In this document: positions 11,703 to 22,351 of the stretch, piece by piece
Numbering within the stretch: position 1 is the stretch's first letter
Layout: each line of letters begins with the position of its first letter
Source of the DNA: Hofstenia miamia
Taxonomy: Eukaryota; Xenacoelomorpha; Acoela
Direction: 5' to 3'
Assembly (NCBI GenBank): GCA_004352715.1
Contig: SCFE01000052.1
Coordinates: forward strand, 911,956 to 975,955
DNA length: 64,000 bases
Notes under the pieces: generated by a model
The model's database searches: none
What the model was told of the DNA's origin: nothing
Seen by the model: only the letters and a program-made list of their open reading frames with translations
Translations under genes and position numbers: made by a program

Positions 11703-12404
11703 TCAGAAATGTGCTTTTATTGGGTAATGGTGGAAAGAAAATAACTAGAATATTAGACAAATGTAGTCCATTCATATGGTGTTAACTCGGTTGCAATTGT
11801 TTATAATCTTAGCCTAATAGTTGTTTTCAGAAGAGTGCAACTAATCATTTATAAACATATTTGCATATTATGAAAATTGAGGGTAAAATAGAGTAATTGG
11901 GATACACTGATTTGTTGAACGACCAAGATCAGATAGAACTCTAGTAGGTATGTATGAAATTCAGCAGTAGAAGGACATTGATTGATATTTCTGTAGCAGA
12001 TTAAGAAATAAATTTTGCTAAACAATGGCTTAAAGCATTGTCAAAAAAGTTATCCTAATCTACAATTCATTGACATATTTTAAGCTTTGTGTTCCCAATT
12101 ATATACTAATCTATTATTGTTGCGGTACATTTCTTCAAATAACTCTATACAATGAAGTAAATTTTCTGTTTTTATTATTCAAATAAATTCTTTTCCAAGA
12201 TTTGCTCAAAGTTTCTTCCAAAATCATTGAATCAGTATTAGAAGTTTCAATACGTTAGGAAACTGTATCATTTGAGAAAAAGGTTTCTTATTAAACAAAT
12301 TATTCTGATTAAATATATTGAATGATAACCCCCATATTGAATGCTTGAATTTATGTTTTGAATATTTATTTCAAGCACGTTAAAAATAAAAACTAAGTTC
12401 CTAC

Positions 12405-12700
12405 CTGCTCTTGCCCAATATTTTGCAAATTATCAACCAGTGAAATAGTGTAGTTATCAAAAAACTGAAAAGAGTAATTGGTATTTGCGAAGTTTCCATT
12501 AGATTCTTCTATGAGATCTATTACTTCGTTAAACATGTCAATTTTTTCGGAAGAAAACTTTTGGAGTTCATTATAGCGGACATCAATTATAGGCTGATAG
12601 TGAATAGCTGTGTCCATATGCATTTTGTAAAGGGCTCTTTCCTTGAGAAACTTGGTGTGCTCTTGTGATGTTAATGAATCAGCAGTTAATGCAATTAAGC
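12405..12700 (-). CDS. NIT-domain receptor guanylate cyclase, exon with C-terminal half of NIT domain
   Basis: A 296-bp exon. The acceptor TTTTTAG lies just right of 12700 and the donor GAGCAG|GTAGG at 12405. It starts with two bases completing a Gly codon (phase 1) and ends in phase 0 after NIGQEQ. The protein begins LIALTADSLTSQEHTKFLKE, continuing the helical NIT-domain pattern. It goes on through an amphipathic helix (ERALYKMHMDTAIHYQP) to a region expected to be extracellular just before the second membrane segment. NIT domains are helical bundles first described in bacterial nitrate/nitrite sensors. Animal NIT cyclases have been linked to nitric-oxide signalling; ligand binding by this protein is inference. 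Confidence 0.88.
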
Positions 12701-13415
12701 CTAAAAACATAAATATGGGATATTTCAAAGCAACCCGGAGAAATTTTCTCTAACTACTGTTAGTAAGACATGTACTGAACGCTGATTTCACATCTTGTAT
12801 ATTATTCATTTATTCATATCTACCTGAGCAACATTAAAAACTGCAGAACTGCACAATCACTGTAAAATAAGTGCAGAAATGCAATGGCTCTTACCTCATT
12901 TTATCAAATAAAAATGTCAGCTTAATTATGTTTCGTAACCTCAATTCTATAGTCAAGTAAAAAAAATATTTAACTAAATCACTGAAAAGTTCAAACTTTC
13001 ATTATTAATCAATAATAGTTTAATTTCTTTTGTTAATCATGATAAAAAAGGAAAGAGTTAAAAAATGAACAGTAATAATAGATATATGTCATATTATAGG
13101 AAATCGTGTAATTTAATAGTTGTCAGATATTGCCGTGCAAGTACTATCGACGTTTTTGTGATCTAGACGTCCTGCAATGTAAAGTGTTACTATCATTCCT
13201 GAGAAATATATGTAAAATATTTTCTTTCCTGCACATTATCCAATGGAGGGATGTCCATTGTTTGAGATAATTTTATTTACAGAGTTTTGGAACAAGTAAC
13301 AACGGCAGCATTACTTTCGTTTATATTACTTTCCTCTGGCAATTTCAGTGAAGAAGAAAGATGCTTAGTGCTCTTTTGAGATATTGTTTTCTGTAAATTA
13401 TTCAGATGTCGGAAC

Positions 13416-13749
13416 TAAAGAGTGCATCGGATACCAAATAAATCCCAACCTGCTTTCGAGCTGGGTCGGAGTCGGGTATCAAATTTTCGGGTTAGGTTCG
13501 CGTCTGTCAACAAAGATCAGCTTATTTGATCAAGAAAGTTCAGGTGTTAATCACTAGTTCATTTGAGAAATGTTCAAGACACTAAGTACTGCCATTCATT
13601 TGATGTGCTTCGCTTACAATATAAGAAAATGACTGATGGTTTGCATCATTTGATTGGAGAGAGATGCAAGATGTTTAACAACAAATATGCCAATACCTAT
13701 GTTTCGGATAGGGTTCGGGTCCACTCTGAGGTCACACTGTCAGCCTCTA
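13416..13749. mobile_element. hAT-like element with GGGTCGG subterminal motifs and perfect 8-bp target duplication
   Basis: A 334-bp non-autonomous element flanked by identical 8-mers gtcggaac (13408-13415 and 13750-13757). The ends are TAAAGAGTG and, inverted, TAGAGGCTG, matching the TARAGRSTG type of hAT terminus. Motifs such as GCTGGGTCGGAGTCGGGT and TTCGGGTTAGGTTCG cluster near the left end (13455-13500), and CGGATAGGGTTCGGGT near the right (13706-13725). Part of its interior (about 13587-13612) matches 32170-32205 in reverse orientation. No transposase is encoded; it lies in a cyclase intron. Confidence 0.85.
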
Positions 13750-14469
13750 GTCGGAACTATGAAATTTGATAATACTTAAAATATATTACAACTAGTTGTT
13801 CTTTCACTACTAACAAACATAATTGAGTTAGTGTTGAAATATACTTTCCTTAGAATTTTTTAAATATGCTTCTAAAATGATAGCTTGTCATCTATAATTA
13901 CACCCAGATATTAGCAACACTTGACAGATTCAATGATGCTTCCATGTACGCAACGGTTAGTATTTTGTCGATATTATAGCGATAGCTTTTAAGATTATTA
14001 TTCAAGAAAATCAGTTCTTTAGTTTACTGTTATTTAGCAAGAGATTCATATCATTGAACATTTCACAGATGAAGCTAACCATTATTTTGTGCTTCTTAAA
14101 AATCTTCTGCTGTACTATGATGTTTAATTACAGATATTAAAGCTGTGTCGTCAAAGGATCTTAAAAGACACTGTTGCCTTGCTACTACAAATACTTTATA
14201 GAATTGCTATTGCTATCATTTAATATTTCTAAGTCGTTTGTGAGGTTAATGAGAATTAGGAACTTGGACAATTTTGGTCTATGCCAATACCAACTAATGA
14301 TTTTTATTTCTATATGATTTCCTGAATAAGTAGCAACACACTGCTTCAAATCACGCAGGTATGATTTCATTCCATATTGTCATATGCAACCATTTGTCAA
14401 ATATTTAAAATGTTAATCAATCTAATTGTTTATATGCTCTCACCAATCTATGTAGAGTGGAATTTTTTC

Positions 14470-14520
14470 AGGATTAAACATGTTTAAATCAGGTTAGGTT
14501 TGATACTGAAGCAGTTCACA
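14470..14520. repeat. Dispersed repeat with AGGTTTRATACTGAAGCAG
   Basis: Shares a roughly 50-bp stretch (CAGGATTAA...TAAATCAGGT...TTTRATACTGAAGCAG) with 38826-38873. The related copy has CAGGTC-type repeated motifs like the hAT end clusters in this window. No terminal repeats or target duplication were found here. Confidence 0.6.
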
Positions 14521-14880
14521 TTTGAACTGTATGTGAACTCATTACAAATTATTTTATGAGTTTTTATTGAAGTAATATATCACATTTTACACAAACATTA
14601 CTGAAATTTATGTTAGAATAGAATATACCATCTGTTATTTACAAAGCTCTTTAGGAGCATAAATTAATATTGGGTTGGTTTGAGATTTCAAACTATTATT
14701 TCTTCATCATCTGATCCGATAATTTTGCTTGATTCACGATGTTTTTTTGGCTTTATATCTATTATTGCGTTAAACTGGTAGATTTGCATAATTTCTATTG
14801 CTAAATTTCAGAGTTAATATAAAATGTTTTAATAAATACTATTAAAAAAGCTTTCAGAAATTAATAAAATGAAGCCTCAC

Positions 14881-15077
14881 CAATTCCACGAATGATGCCT
14901 ATGGCCTCAATTGCTTTTACCAGGTTAACATAACCAATTACCTCCTGCCAAAGAACGTCTAAATTGTTAGACATGTGCACCTCTGTCAGAAGATTGTCTA
15001 GTAATGGAGCTGTAATATTATCTGTATATGCTTGTATTATGTACCAGGGTGTACGTTTTCTACCTTCTGTTAATATT
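14881..15077 (-). CDS. NIT-domain receptor guanylate cyclase, central NIT exon
   Basis: A 197-bp exon. The acceptor TTTTAG is right of 15077 and the donor ATTG|GTGAGG is at 14881. It starts with one base completing an Arg codon (AG|A, phase 2) and ends with one base of a Gly codon. The protein runs from ILTEGRKRTPWYIIQAY to the NIT signature KAIEAIGIIRGIG, which matches the KEAAGIERAL-type core helix of NIT domains. The junctions with the exons at 18333-18511 and 12405-12700 are in frame, which supports one continuous gene. Confidence 0.9.
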
Positions 15078-15162
15078 CTAAAATTATTCAATACTTAATT
15101 TGGTTTATGATATTTCTAGTTAGTTTAAGATTTCATCAAGATTAACTATTTCATTTCACTTA

Positions 15163-15278
15163 TATATATATANNNNNNNNNNNNNNNNNNNNNNNNNNNN
15201 NNNNNNNNNNNNNNNNNNNNNNNNNNNNNNNNNNNNNNNNNNNNNNNNNNNNNNNNNNNNNNNNNNNNNNNNNNNNNN

Positions 15279-15310
<32 letters not shown>
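15163..15310. repeat. (AT)n microsatellite around a 106-N gap
   Basis: (AT)n on both sides of the N run at 15173-15278. The gap is almost certainly an unresolved stretch of the same dinucleotide repeat. Confidence 0.9.
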
Positions 15311-15313
<3 letters not shown>

Positions 15314-15662
15314 TTAATCTCTTCATAATAAGTCACTTCCGATGTTATGAATGAAGAATGTATACTTTTCAAAAATTTTAACTCAAACATTTAACATCAT
15401 TTTAACATAAAATCAATATCTACTGCACACTTAGCATAGCTCCTAGTTAATTGCAAGCACTGGAATAAAACTTTTCCTTCGACATGCTTCAAAATTTTGA
15501 TTTAGAATTTGTCGAAGTTATATTTGTGGTAAGTTTGAAAATCATCAACTTCTTGCTCTATTATTGGACTTGTTTCTCGCAGTCTTCTCTCTTGCTCCTT
15601 AAGTTTAGCTATGATATGTGAAGTAGCTACACGTGAATAATCATAATATCACAATAGATATA

Positions 15663-16161
15663 ACCCTATTTTTATTGGGCTTTTTTTTAATACGCCGTTT
15701 ATTGGGGAGGAGGGGGGGGGAGGGGGGGTCGTGCAAAATTGCCCCCCTACTTATTTGACATAATAATGATTCAATTGCTTTGCAATTTGGCAGGTACAGT
15801 AGTTTCTCTTAACATAGAATATTAAATACACAGGTGCTATTGCATATTGTTAGCATATTTTTTGCTGAAATCAGCATATTTCAACAAGAGTACTACATAA
15901 TGCCTTTATTCACAGTTTGCTGAGCACACTGTTACATAAAAATTGAGCTATGAAACAAAAAAAAATTCATTATGAAAATATGTTAGTGCTACCATTTGAT
16001 AAAATGTTCAAATTTTTTTTGGGCAAAGATACTGACACAATTCTTTTAGGAAATGGCAGAAACTAAATTTCAAGCGGTGAAAATTTTGTATTAGCATTTA
16101 GCTAATAATAAAAAATTTGTTTTTTTGGGATACGGGGTTGGTGGTGCAAAAAGAATAGGGT
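15663..16161. mobile_element. Candidate MITE with AACCCTATT-type inverted ends and TA duplication
   Basis: Left end ACCCTATTTTTATTGGGC faces inverted right end ACCCTATTCTTTTTGCACC, each flanked by TA (15661-15662 and 16162-16163). This fits a Tc1/mariner-type MITE of 499 bp. The interior holds a long G-rich stretch (15702-15728) followed shortly by a C-rich stretch, and no coding sequence. The terminal match is only about 14 bp, so the call is moderate. Confidence 0.45.
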
Positions 16162-16223
16162 TACATAGTAACAGCATTGTTGAATATATTGCGGAATTAT
16201 ACAAAAGAATATATATATATATA

Positions 16224-18027
16224 CAGGGTGTTCGGGATAAATTTGACGGTTTCGTAAGGAAAAAATAAAAGTACTATGTAACTACAAAATTTAATGAATT
16301 GAAAAAAAAATTAACAGACACAGAAATTACACTACTATTAACAATTTTCATTCAAAATAACCGCCATCAGCATCGATCACAGCCTCAATCCTGCTTCGGA
16401 ACCTGGAACAAGCTGATGCTACAGTCTCCCTTTGAAGAGCCTCAAAAACTACCTTAATTTTCTCCATTAACTGGGCTTTTGTATTACTAGCATAGCGATT
16501 AGTATCTTTCTCAACTGCGATCCATGGGGTTGAGATCTGGGGAGTTTGGAGGCCAAACATTTGGGCTGGTAAAGTCATAAAAATTTTCAGATAACCATTT
16601 TTGACTTTTNGTCATGCTACTAGACTGATTTGAAATTGTACAGTCTTTTGTAATGAAAGACTTTAGCTCTTGCAACAATTAAATAGAAATTTTTCAAAAT
16701 AGTCTACACTGTACATTACGTTTTTGGTTCTCACCAATCTTGTCAATGAAACTCTCTAAGCCATTTTTTAATTGTTTTGAGCTCAACTCTTTTGATTTAA
16801 AATTCTTTTTCATGTATGAATAATTAACATCCAGCTTTAGGACTTCTGCCAATTTAGGAAAATTGGTATTAGTTTCATAACATAATATCCTCTACCAGGC
16901 ATTATCACTGTTTATCTACTGCTACTGTATAATGTTAGCTGTGTTATTGCAGGTAAGGATTTACTTTTTGTTACTGCTTGACTAGTTTCTTCTGTTAACT
17001 TATATAACCTAGAACTAACTGCTCACTTTCTAGGTGATGAAGCCATGCAGTAATCTCTATAATGATCTTCTGATCGGCATCTGCCCAAAGCAGATCTCCA
17101 CATCCAGTTTTACTGTTCCATCCGAGACTTGAGTGCCACTTTTCAGCTCAATCAATATAGTTTATGTGTGCCCTACATTAGCTCAGTGCTTACTCAAGAC
17201 ATGACACAATTCGACTTAAACTCTATTATGTTAAAGTGTTATATTGATTTGCAACCTGTATTGTCACTAGTTGTTTGTTAAATATTACATGTAGCCATTA
17301 CCAAAATATATTGGCTTATTTAGATATATTCTGTTCGAACAACTTCCTAACCTACATTTATGATTTACTACATGTATGGTCACTTTATCAGTCAATTATA
17401 GGTCATAAATTTGGATCTAAAATAATATTAATATAATTCCTAGTGTTCGGTCATCCAACTGTTTGCTGACAATAAATTATTTAATACATGTAGAAATGAA
17501 ATGCTAGTCNGAGGCCCTCTCTGAAAAAATGAGGAGGCATCACATCACCCTCAGAGGACACACATCCGAAAACCATCACGGTTTGGGGAAATTTAGTTTG
17601 CATTACACGAGGAATTTCCTTTAGATTGTATGCAAGCCAGGGTCTCTCAACACTTTTTCCTGCAGATTTTCGAGAAATTCAGGTGTGCGACGCAATCTGA
17701 TCGCCTGTTATGGATTTTTCTTTTTGCTACAGACTCGTAATATCCATTGCAAATCTCTAGTTCATGCCTGATTGTTTTTACTGTGTTCAGGGAGGATTGG
17801 GCAGCAATCATGATATCCGTATTTTGCTGACCGGCACGAATTATCATGATGCAAGTTATTCTCTTCCATGATTCAGGCGGGTTCCAGTTATCCATCCTCT
17901 CTGACATCTTGTATATGAATGAAGAAGGGTTCAAGCTTTTAAATGATGAGAAATTTGGGTTGATATATCTAAACTACAGAAAAATATAACCAAATATAAA
18001 TATGTCAAATTTATCCCAAACACCCTG
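16224..18027 (-). mobile_element. Mariner-like DNA transposon with inverted ends, interrupted
   Basis: Terminal inverted repeats: left CAGGGTGTTCGGGATAAATT, right (inverted) CAGGGTGTTTGGGATAAATT, extending about 4 bp further with one mismatch in 24. Both ends abut TA inside (AT)n tracts. Minus-strand transposase parts are recognisable. The N-terminal part (about 17934 to 17660) has ESWKRITCIMIIRAGQQ and then, one frame over, RTPEFLENLQEKVLRDPGL. A middle block has QTVMVFGCVSSEGDVMPPHF (about 17520-17600). The C-terminal part has TPQISTPWIAVEKD (about 16500-16545) and ends RFRSRIEAVIDADGGYFE (16351-16404). Frameshifts make it inactive. The two halves are separated by 16611-17509, which does not belong to the element and is bounded by single n's. 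Confidence 0.9.
16611..17509. other. Unrelated 899-bp segment inside the mariner-like element, bounded by single n
   Basis: Both borders are single n characters (16610 and 17510). The transposase block between FREGL and the SPDL-type motif is missing across it. The segment has no transposase similarity and no recognisable coding sequence. It is either a contig placed wrongly during scaffolding or an insertion at this site. Confidence 0.7.
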
Positions 18028-18332
18028 TATATATATATATATATGTAATATATTTTAAAAAAATTGGGATCAGCGTTTGACAAAACATTAGATTCTGATG
18101 ATATTATATAACTTATAATTTGACTCAATTTTCACGCAATTTTGATTCGGTAATGTGAGCAATAAGTTGCGCAATTTCAGTTTAGTTCTTTATATATAAG
18201 TTTTCTAAATGTCGAATCACTGAGTTCTTATGAAAGTCTGGTATGCTTGCAAGCATTTTTGAAATTAAATTTGAAAATTTAACATATAGAAAGATGTAAA
18301 CATTTTAGAAAGCTTTTAGAGCGTTATACTAC

Positions 18333-18511
18333 CTGAGATGATTTATCTGTGACGTAAGTTCTGACTTTGTCCTGAATTGGTCGATTTCTAAGTGATCCCA
18401 TGCATTAAATTCTTCAATTGCAAGATCGGTATTCTGATAGACATCATTAAAAAACGAGTAACTTGGATCTTCTGAGGTTGCTAAGTAATAAGTATTCCGA
18501 CCACGTTCAGT
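18333..18511 (-). CDS. NIT-domain receptor guanylate cyclase, NIT N-terminal exon
   Basis: A 179-bp exon with acceptor TCGTTTAG right of 18511 and donor CTCAG|GTAG at 18333. It starts in phase 0 (TERGRNTYYLATSED) and ends two bases into an Arg codon after QINHL. ERGRNTYYLAT matches the ERG..S.YL-type first helix of NIT domains, following the membrane anchor supplied by upstream exons. It is too interrupted by neighbouring stops to stand out as an open frame. It was found by looking for an exon that fits the flanking phases. Confidence 0.88.
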
Positions 18512-18682
18512 CTAAACGACTTTCAATCAATGATGAGAATTGTAGTCTTAAAAGTTAGTCATATTTAAACCTTTATTGAAAATTGTAATTTAAAAAAAAT
18601 ATATTTTTCCATGGTTCATTTGGGAACTAAGTTAGTGTACTCGTATAGGTAATCTAAATGATTAGAACTATAAAATTATGCA

Positions 18683-19037
18683 ATCATTACACGAAATATT
18701 TCTTGCTACTAAATATTTCTGTCATCACGAAATCAGATCAATTTAGAGAAATCAGTAAAAATACTTTTTTCTATGACTTTCAAAAAATATATGGGCGAAT
18801 AAAATGCAAATTGCTCCAAAATCTAGCAAACATTTACTTTAAAGAAAAACAGCACTACAATGCGTATTACTTCACGATGCAGAAAGATTTCGGGCCGGTG
18901 TAAAAATGCAGGCCAATTTAGAGCAATTGCTAAAAATATTTTTTAAGCCATGTATTAAGATAGCACACGAAACCAATTTTCATACGCCATCGCGCGATAA
19001 AAATATTTCGTAGGAAGATATATTTCGTGTAATGTAT
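18683..19037. mobile_element. Candidate inverted-repeat element (CATTACACGAAATAT ends)
   Basis: CATTACACGAAATAT at the left end recurs in reverse complement at about 19022-19036. Inside, two stretches about 171 bp apart (near 18738 and 18909) share CAATTTAGAG...AAAAATAY. No target duplication is convincing, so this may be a small decayed MITE or chance. Confidence 0.35.
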
Positions 19038-19856
19038 TTATCGTATTTGTAAAGTCGGGCCGAAATAATCAATTCCAAATCGATTTGAATTCAGTACTCC
19101 ATGATTATTATGATTAATATATATATATATATATATATATGAATTTCGATAAAGACAATCTGCTAAATTAAAGAAAGCATTTATATAAAGCTAAAATTTC
19201 GCGATTTCCCCATGCTATCAAACGTTCAAGCTGTGAATATTTACAATTCAAGCTCTATGTACTAACAGTAAAAGAAATGTGATCACGTCTTTTACCAGAA
19301 ACACTTGAGGCCATTGTTAAATTTTGCAAATAGATATACAAATACCCTTCAAATTTGTTGCTTTTAACTCAAAACTGAATTATTTGCATTCTAAAATTAG
19401 GTCAAATAATTTTGTGACCAAATTCCAAAAATCGGGTTGAAGTTTTCTGCATTATGATATTTCTTAAAATTTTTCATTTTTATCAATTTGTCATATGAAT
19501 TTATTTCAGAAAATTTGAAGCTTCGGACTAGAACAGTACGATTTGAGTTAAATGATTAAAAATTTGACATTAATTGATTTAACCATATTTGACACACGAG
19601 ATTGATTCCATGCCCCTGTAAGCTTCTCTAAGTCTTACCTGTTAAGAAACTTCAATATTTTTGTGCTTTTCTCGCATTTCCTTTTTATAGTAAGAGAAGT
19701 ATTCTGAAAAAATTTGAACGAATTTCACACACTCATTCTCTTGCTATAGGACTTTTGTCTCAATATTTTTTAAATTGGGATTGTGATATATTGAGTTTTT
19801 ACATGAAGCTACTGTTTTTGTTCACTAATTCGACATTCTATGTCTGTTGTAAAGTA

Positions 19857-19864
19857 AAAGACCT

Positions 19865-19902
<38 letters not shown>

Positions 19903-19910
19903 AGGTCTTT
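19857..19910. repeat. Perfect 54-bp palindrome with (TA)17 centre
   Basis: AAAGACCTCC (19857-19866), 34 bp of (TA)n, then GGAGGTCTTT (19901-19910). Unlike the other (AT)n tracts here, this one has unique-sequence arms that pair perfectly, so the whole segment can form a cruciform or hairpin. Confidence 0.9.
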
Positions 19911-20553
19911 ATAAATGCGTATAATCACGTGTACAATAACAAATGACTGCTCCAAAATTTTGTTGAATTTTATATGGGAATGTTGCTGGTGCATGTGTGA
20001 AATTGAAGGAGTATACATGTACATTTTTAAGAATACGAAGAAATTTTCTACCGAAAAAACAGTGAATGTCACCGCATTGAAATAGAACCTTATCACCAAT
20101 TTGTTATCTGGGCTTTGAAGTAATTTTAGACATTGAGAGGAAAGTATCGCCCTCTTTTCAGAGACTTACATTCCACTCCTCGAAAATCGATCGGCATAAG
20201 GTTAAAAAGTGAGGAAGTACATTTGATAAAGCCAAAAGTCCTTAAAGAATTTCTTCTATTTATAAGAAGGTGCACATTTGGAAAAATAGATTGCCTTAAC
20301 AATATACCTAAATTTTTTATGTTGTATGGTTTAATTTTATACCTTGCTTTTTAAGAAACAATTTGATTTCCTGTTTGCAACCTACAATACCGATACAACA
20401 TATATGCTGAATATTGAATTACAAACACTTTCAGTTCCAACTACTTTGTTTGTTTGTGCTTTACAACTCACAAAATATTACAAAATTACCGCATTGAAAA
20501 TGTCGAAAAGTTCAGTAAATCATGACTTATTCACTACCTAGTTTTGAAAATGA

Positions 20554-20581
20554 TGACGTCATCTACTCTATATTGACGTCA
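20554..20581. promoter_or_regulatory. Two TGACGTCA palindromes 20 bp apart
   Basis: TGACGTCA at 20554-20561 and 20574-20581. The sequence is the full cAMP-response element consensus, but the pair may equally be the motif cluster of a transposon end. There is no evidence of use as a promoter here. Confidence 0.3.
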
Positions 20582-21735
20582 TCATCTACCTGAAGGCCTG
20601 ATTTATTTTTAAGCCTAGGTGCAAAATTTCAGATGGGAAATTCCTCAGCCCCAAATGATGGCGCAGACCATGACGTAGCGTTTACTTGATTCGATCATCT
20701 TGGTGCTCGTAGTGTATATGCGATCGCTTTGGGAGTTGAATTGGTCGTTTATTAAGCAAATCTTGTCAACATTACTTGTGGTTCATTTTCATTGGTGACA
20801 TAAGGGCTTGCATATTGTGACTATCGTCCTTTTTTATTGAGATTGACAGAGAAAGGGAAAATTTGTTTGCAATCGCAATTCATGAATTACAAAAATTTTG
20901 TAAAATATAAAACATTAGTAGGAATCTAGATCCATAATATTCTGCATTTGTTCTTATAATTTGGGAGAAGGCAAGACATTTCTTTATTTTTTTGTCGAAT
21001 AAATGTGGTTAAATTCCAATCTAGTTTGATTTTTGCTAACAATTTTTGCGTAATATTTTAGCAATGGCTTTTAATTTCTTGTCTATAGGAAGTAACCAAT
21101 TGCGACGAAAAATATGATATATGACCATGAAAATGAACTTCTTAAAAATAACACCTTAGATCTGTAAGTGATAGCTACAAAAAATTGGAAAATTTAAGAA
21201 ATATGATTTTAAAATTATGAAAAAAGTGGAATTTTTCGAAATGTATTTCATATTACATACAGCAACATTAGCTCATAAGTTAAGGTATGATAGAAGACTA
21301 TTTAACAGTGAAAAATTATGTTAAACTTTAATGGGTTTTCAACTATATGTGGCCTTTGGAAGACATTTTTTATAACGTAAATAAAGTTATGCCTTGAAAA
21401 TGTTCCATCCTCTTGTGGAATAGCTTTTGCATGCATGTTTGAAATGCCGCTATTTTTAGCACTAACGCCATATCCGCAATGTAAATTTATTATCGATATT
21501 TAGTAAAATAACGTATTCATAATTTATAAATAATCTAATATGATAAGAAAATAAGATCGAAGTGTAAGAAGGTTTTGTCAAAATCATCTATTTGGATATC
21601 TGTTCTTTAATATGATATTGTGGAAGTTTCTCCACAATTCTTATGTTACAATACAACAGAGTGTTCTACTATTCGAATGAAATGTAGAATTTATCATTGT
21701 GCAAGCATGCATGTAAGCGCACCAAGATTACGTAC

Positions 21736-21832
21736 CTCAATAGCACCAATTAATTTAACAAATTTCTGTTGGAAGTCAATTTGCGTATTGAGGTTAATAG
21801 CTGCTTGACGATAAGAGGAAGCAGTATAGAGC
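21736..21832 (-). CDS. NIT-domain receptor guanylate cyclase, exon after first membrane segment
   Basis: A 97-bp exon with acceptor AGTTTTTAG right of 21832 and donor ATTGAG|GTACG at 21736. Its single first base completes a Glu codon begun in the upstream exon. It encodes LYTASSYRQAAINLNTQIDF and then QQKFVKLIGAIE, ending in phase 0. The next exon continues TERGRN, giving a helix-helix arrangement typical of the start of NIT domains. Confidence 0.88.
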
Positions 21833-22351
21833 CTAAAAACTATTTTGATAATCCATATTCTATACAACAATTCATTTTTACATTTGAAAAATGTATTAGT
21901 GTGCAAAGAAATAATTGGATTTATTGTGTACTTCTATAAAAATTTAAAATTGGGCAACATTCTTATTGTAAAAATCTAAATGTATTAGACTTCTAGAAAT
22001 TCATATCAATTGCCTCATTTATCGAATATTTTGAGCTTAAATTTATTATCTACAATTTAGAAATCAAACTCTAGTTCTTAAAATTTACAATAAATTTATT
22101 AATTTTTGGATCTCATATATCCTAACATTCTGTTTGTATTAATCAGTTGAGACCAATCTAAAAATTGGATAGTTTATATAACTTCAAAGTATAAAATGAA
22201 TAAATCGTGAATTGATAATAATTATAATATCATGCGCAACCATATTAATGTTCAATAGAACAATATATATTTTATTTCAAAAAATTTAGCATTTAAATCA
22301 GTGGTAAATTTGATTAGCATAGCATTTCTTTCTTATAAAATGAGAACTTAC

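Larger units (their letters stand above)
5312..12404 (-). other. Cyclase intron, about 7.1 kb, holding transposon fragments and two 1000-N gaps
   Basis: The intron joins the 12405-12700 exon (ends in phase 0) to the 5004-5311 exon (starts in phase 0). From 5312 to 7504 I see only AT-rich DNA. 7505-7529 is an (AT)n tract ending at a gap. 8530-10186 is a plus-strand non-LTR retrotransposon remnant, 11187-11345 a minus-strand fragment of a related element, and 11571-11701 holds two (AT)n arrays. An exon hidden in a gap cannot be excluded, but the phase match argues against an obligatory one. Confidence 0.7.
12701..14880 (-). other. Cyclase intron with one hAT element
   Basis: Phase-1 intron between the 14881-15077 and 12405-12700 exons; the split codon G|GC restores glycine. 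It contains the hAT element at 13416-13749 and a repeat-family fragment at 14470-14520. The rest is featureless AT-rich DNA. Confidence 0.8.
15078..18332 (-). other. Cyclase intron with a MITE and a mariner-like element
   Basis: Phase-2 intron. It holds an (AT)n tract split by a 106-N gap (15163-15310), a candidate TA-flanked MITE (15663-16161), and a mariner-like element (16224-18027). The mariner-like element is itself split by about 900 bp of unrelated sequence between single n's. Confidence 0.8.
18512..21735 (-). other. Cyclase intron, phase 0
   Basis: Separates the 21736-21832 and 18333-18511 exons. It contains an imperfect inverted-repeat segment (18683-19037), (AT)n tracts at 19120-19140 and 19867-19900, a perfect palindrome at 19857-19910, and a pair of TGACGTCA palindromes at 20554-20581. 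No exon-like segment was recognised. Confidence 0.75.

Noticed and set aside
19866-20099. Ile-Tyr-rich open frames at (AT)n tracts (also 11536, 17931, 23490, 44725, 56856)
   Set aside because: Direct translations of TATATA repeats, not genes.
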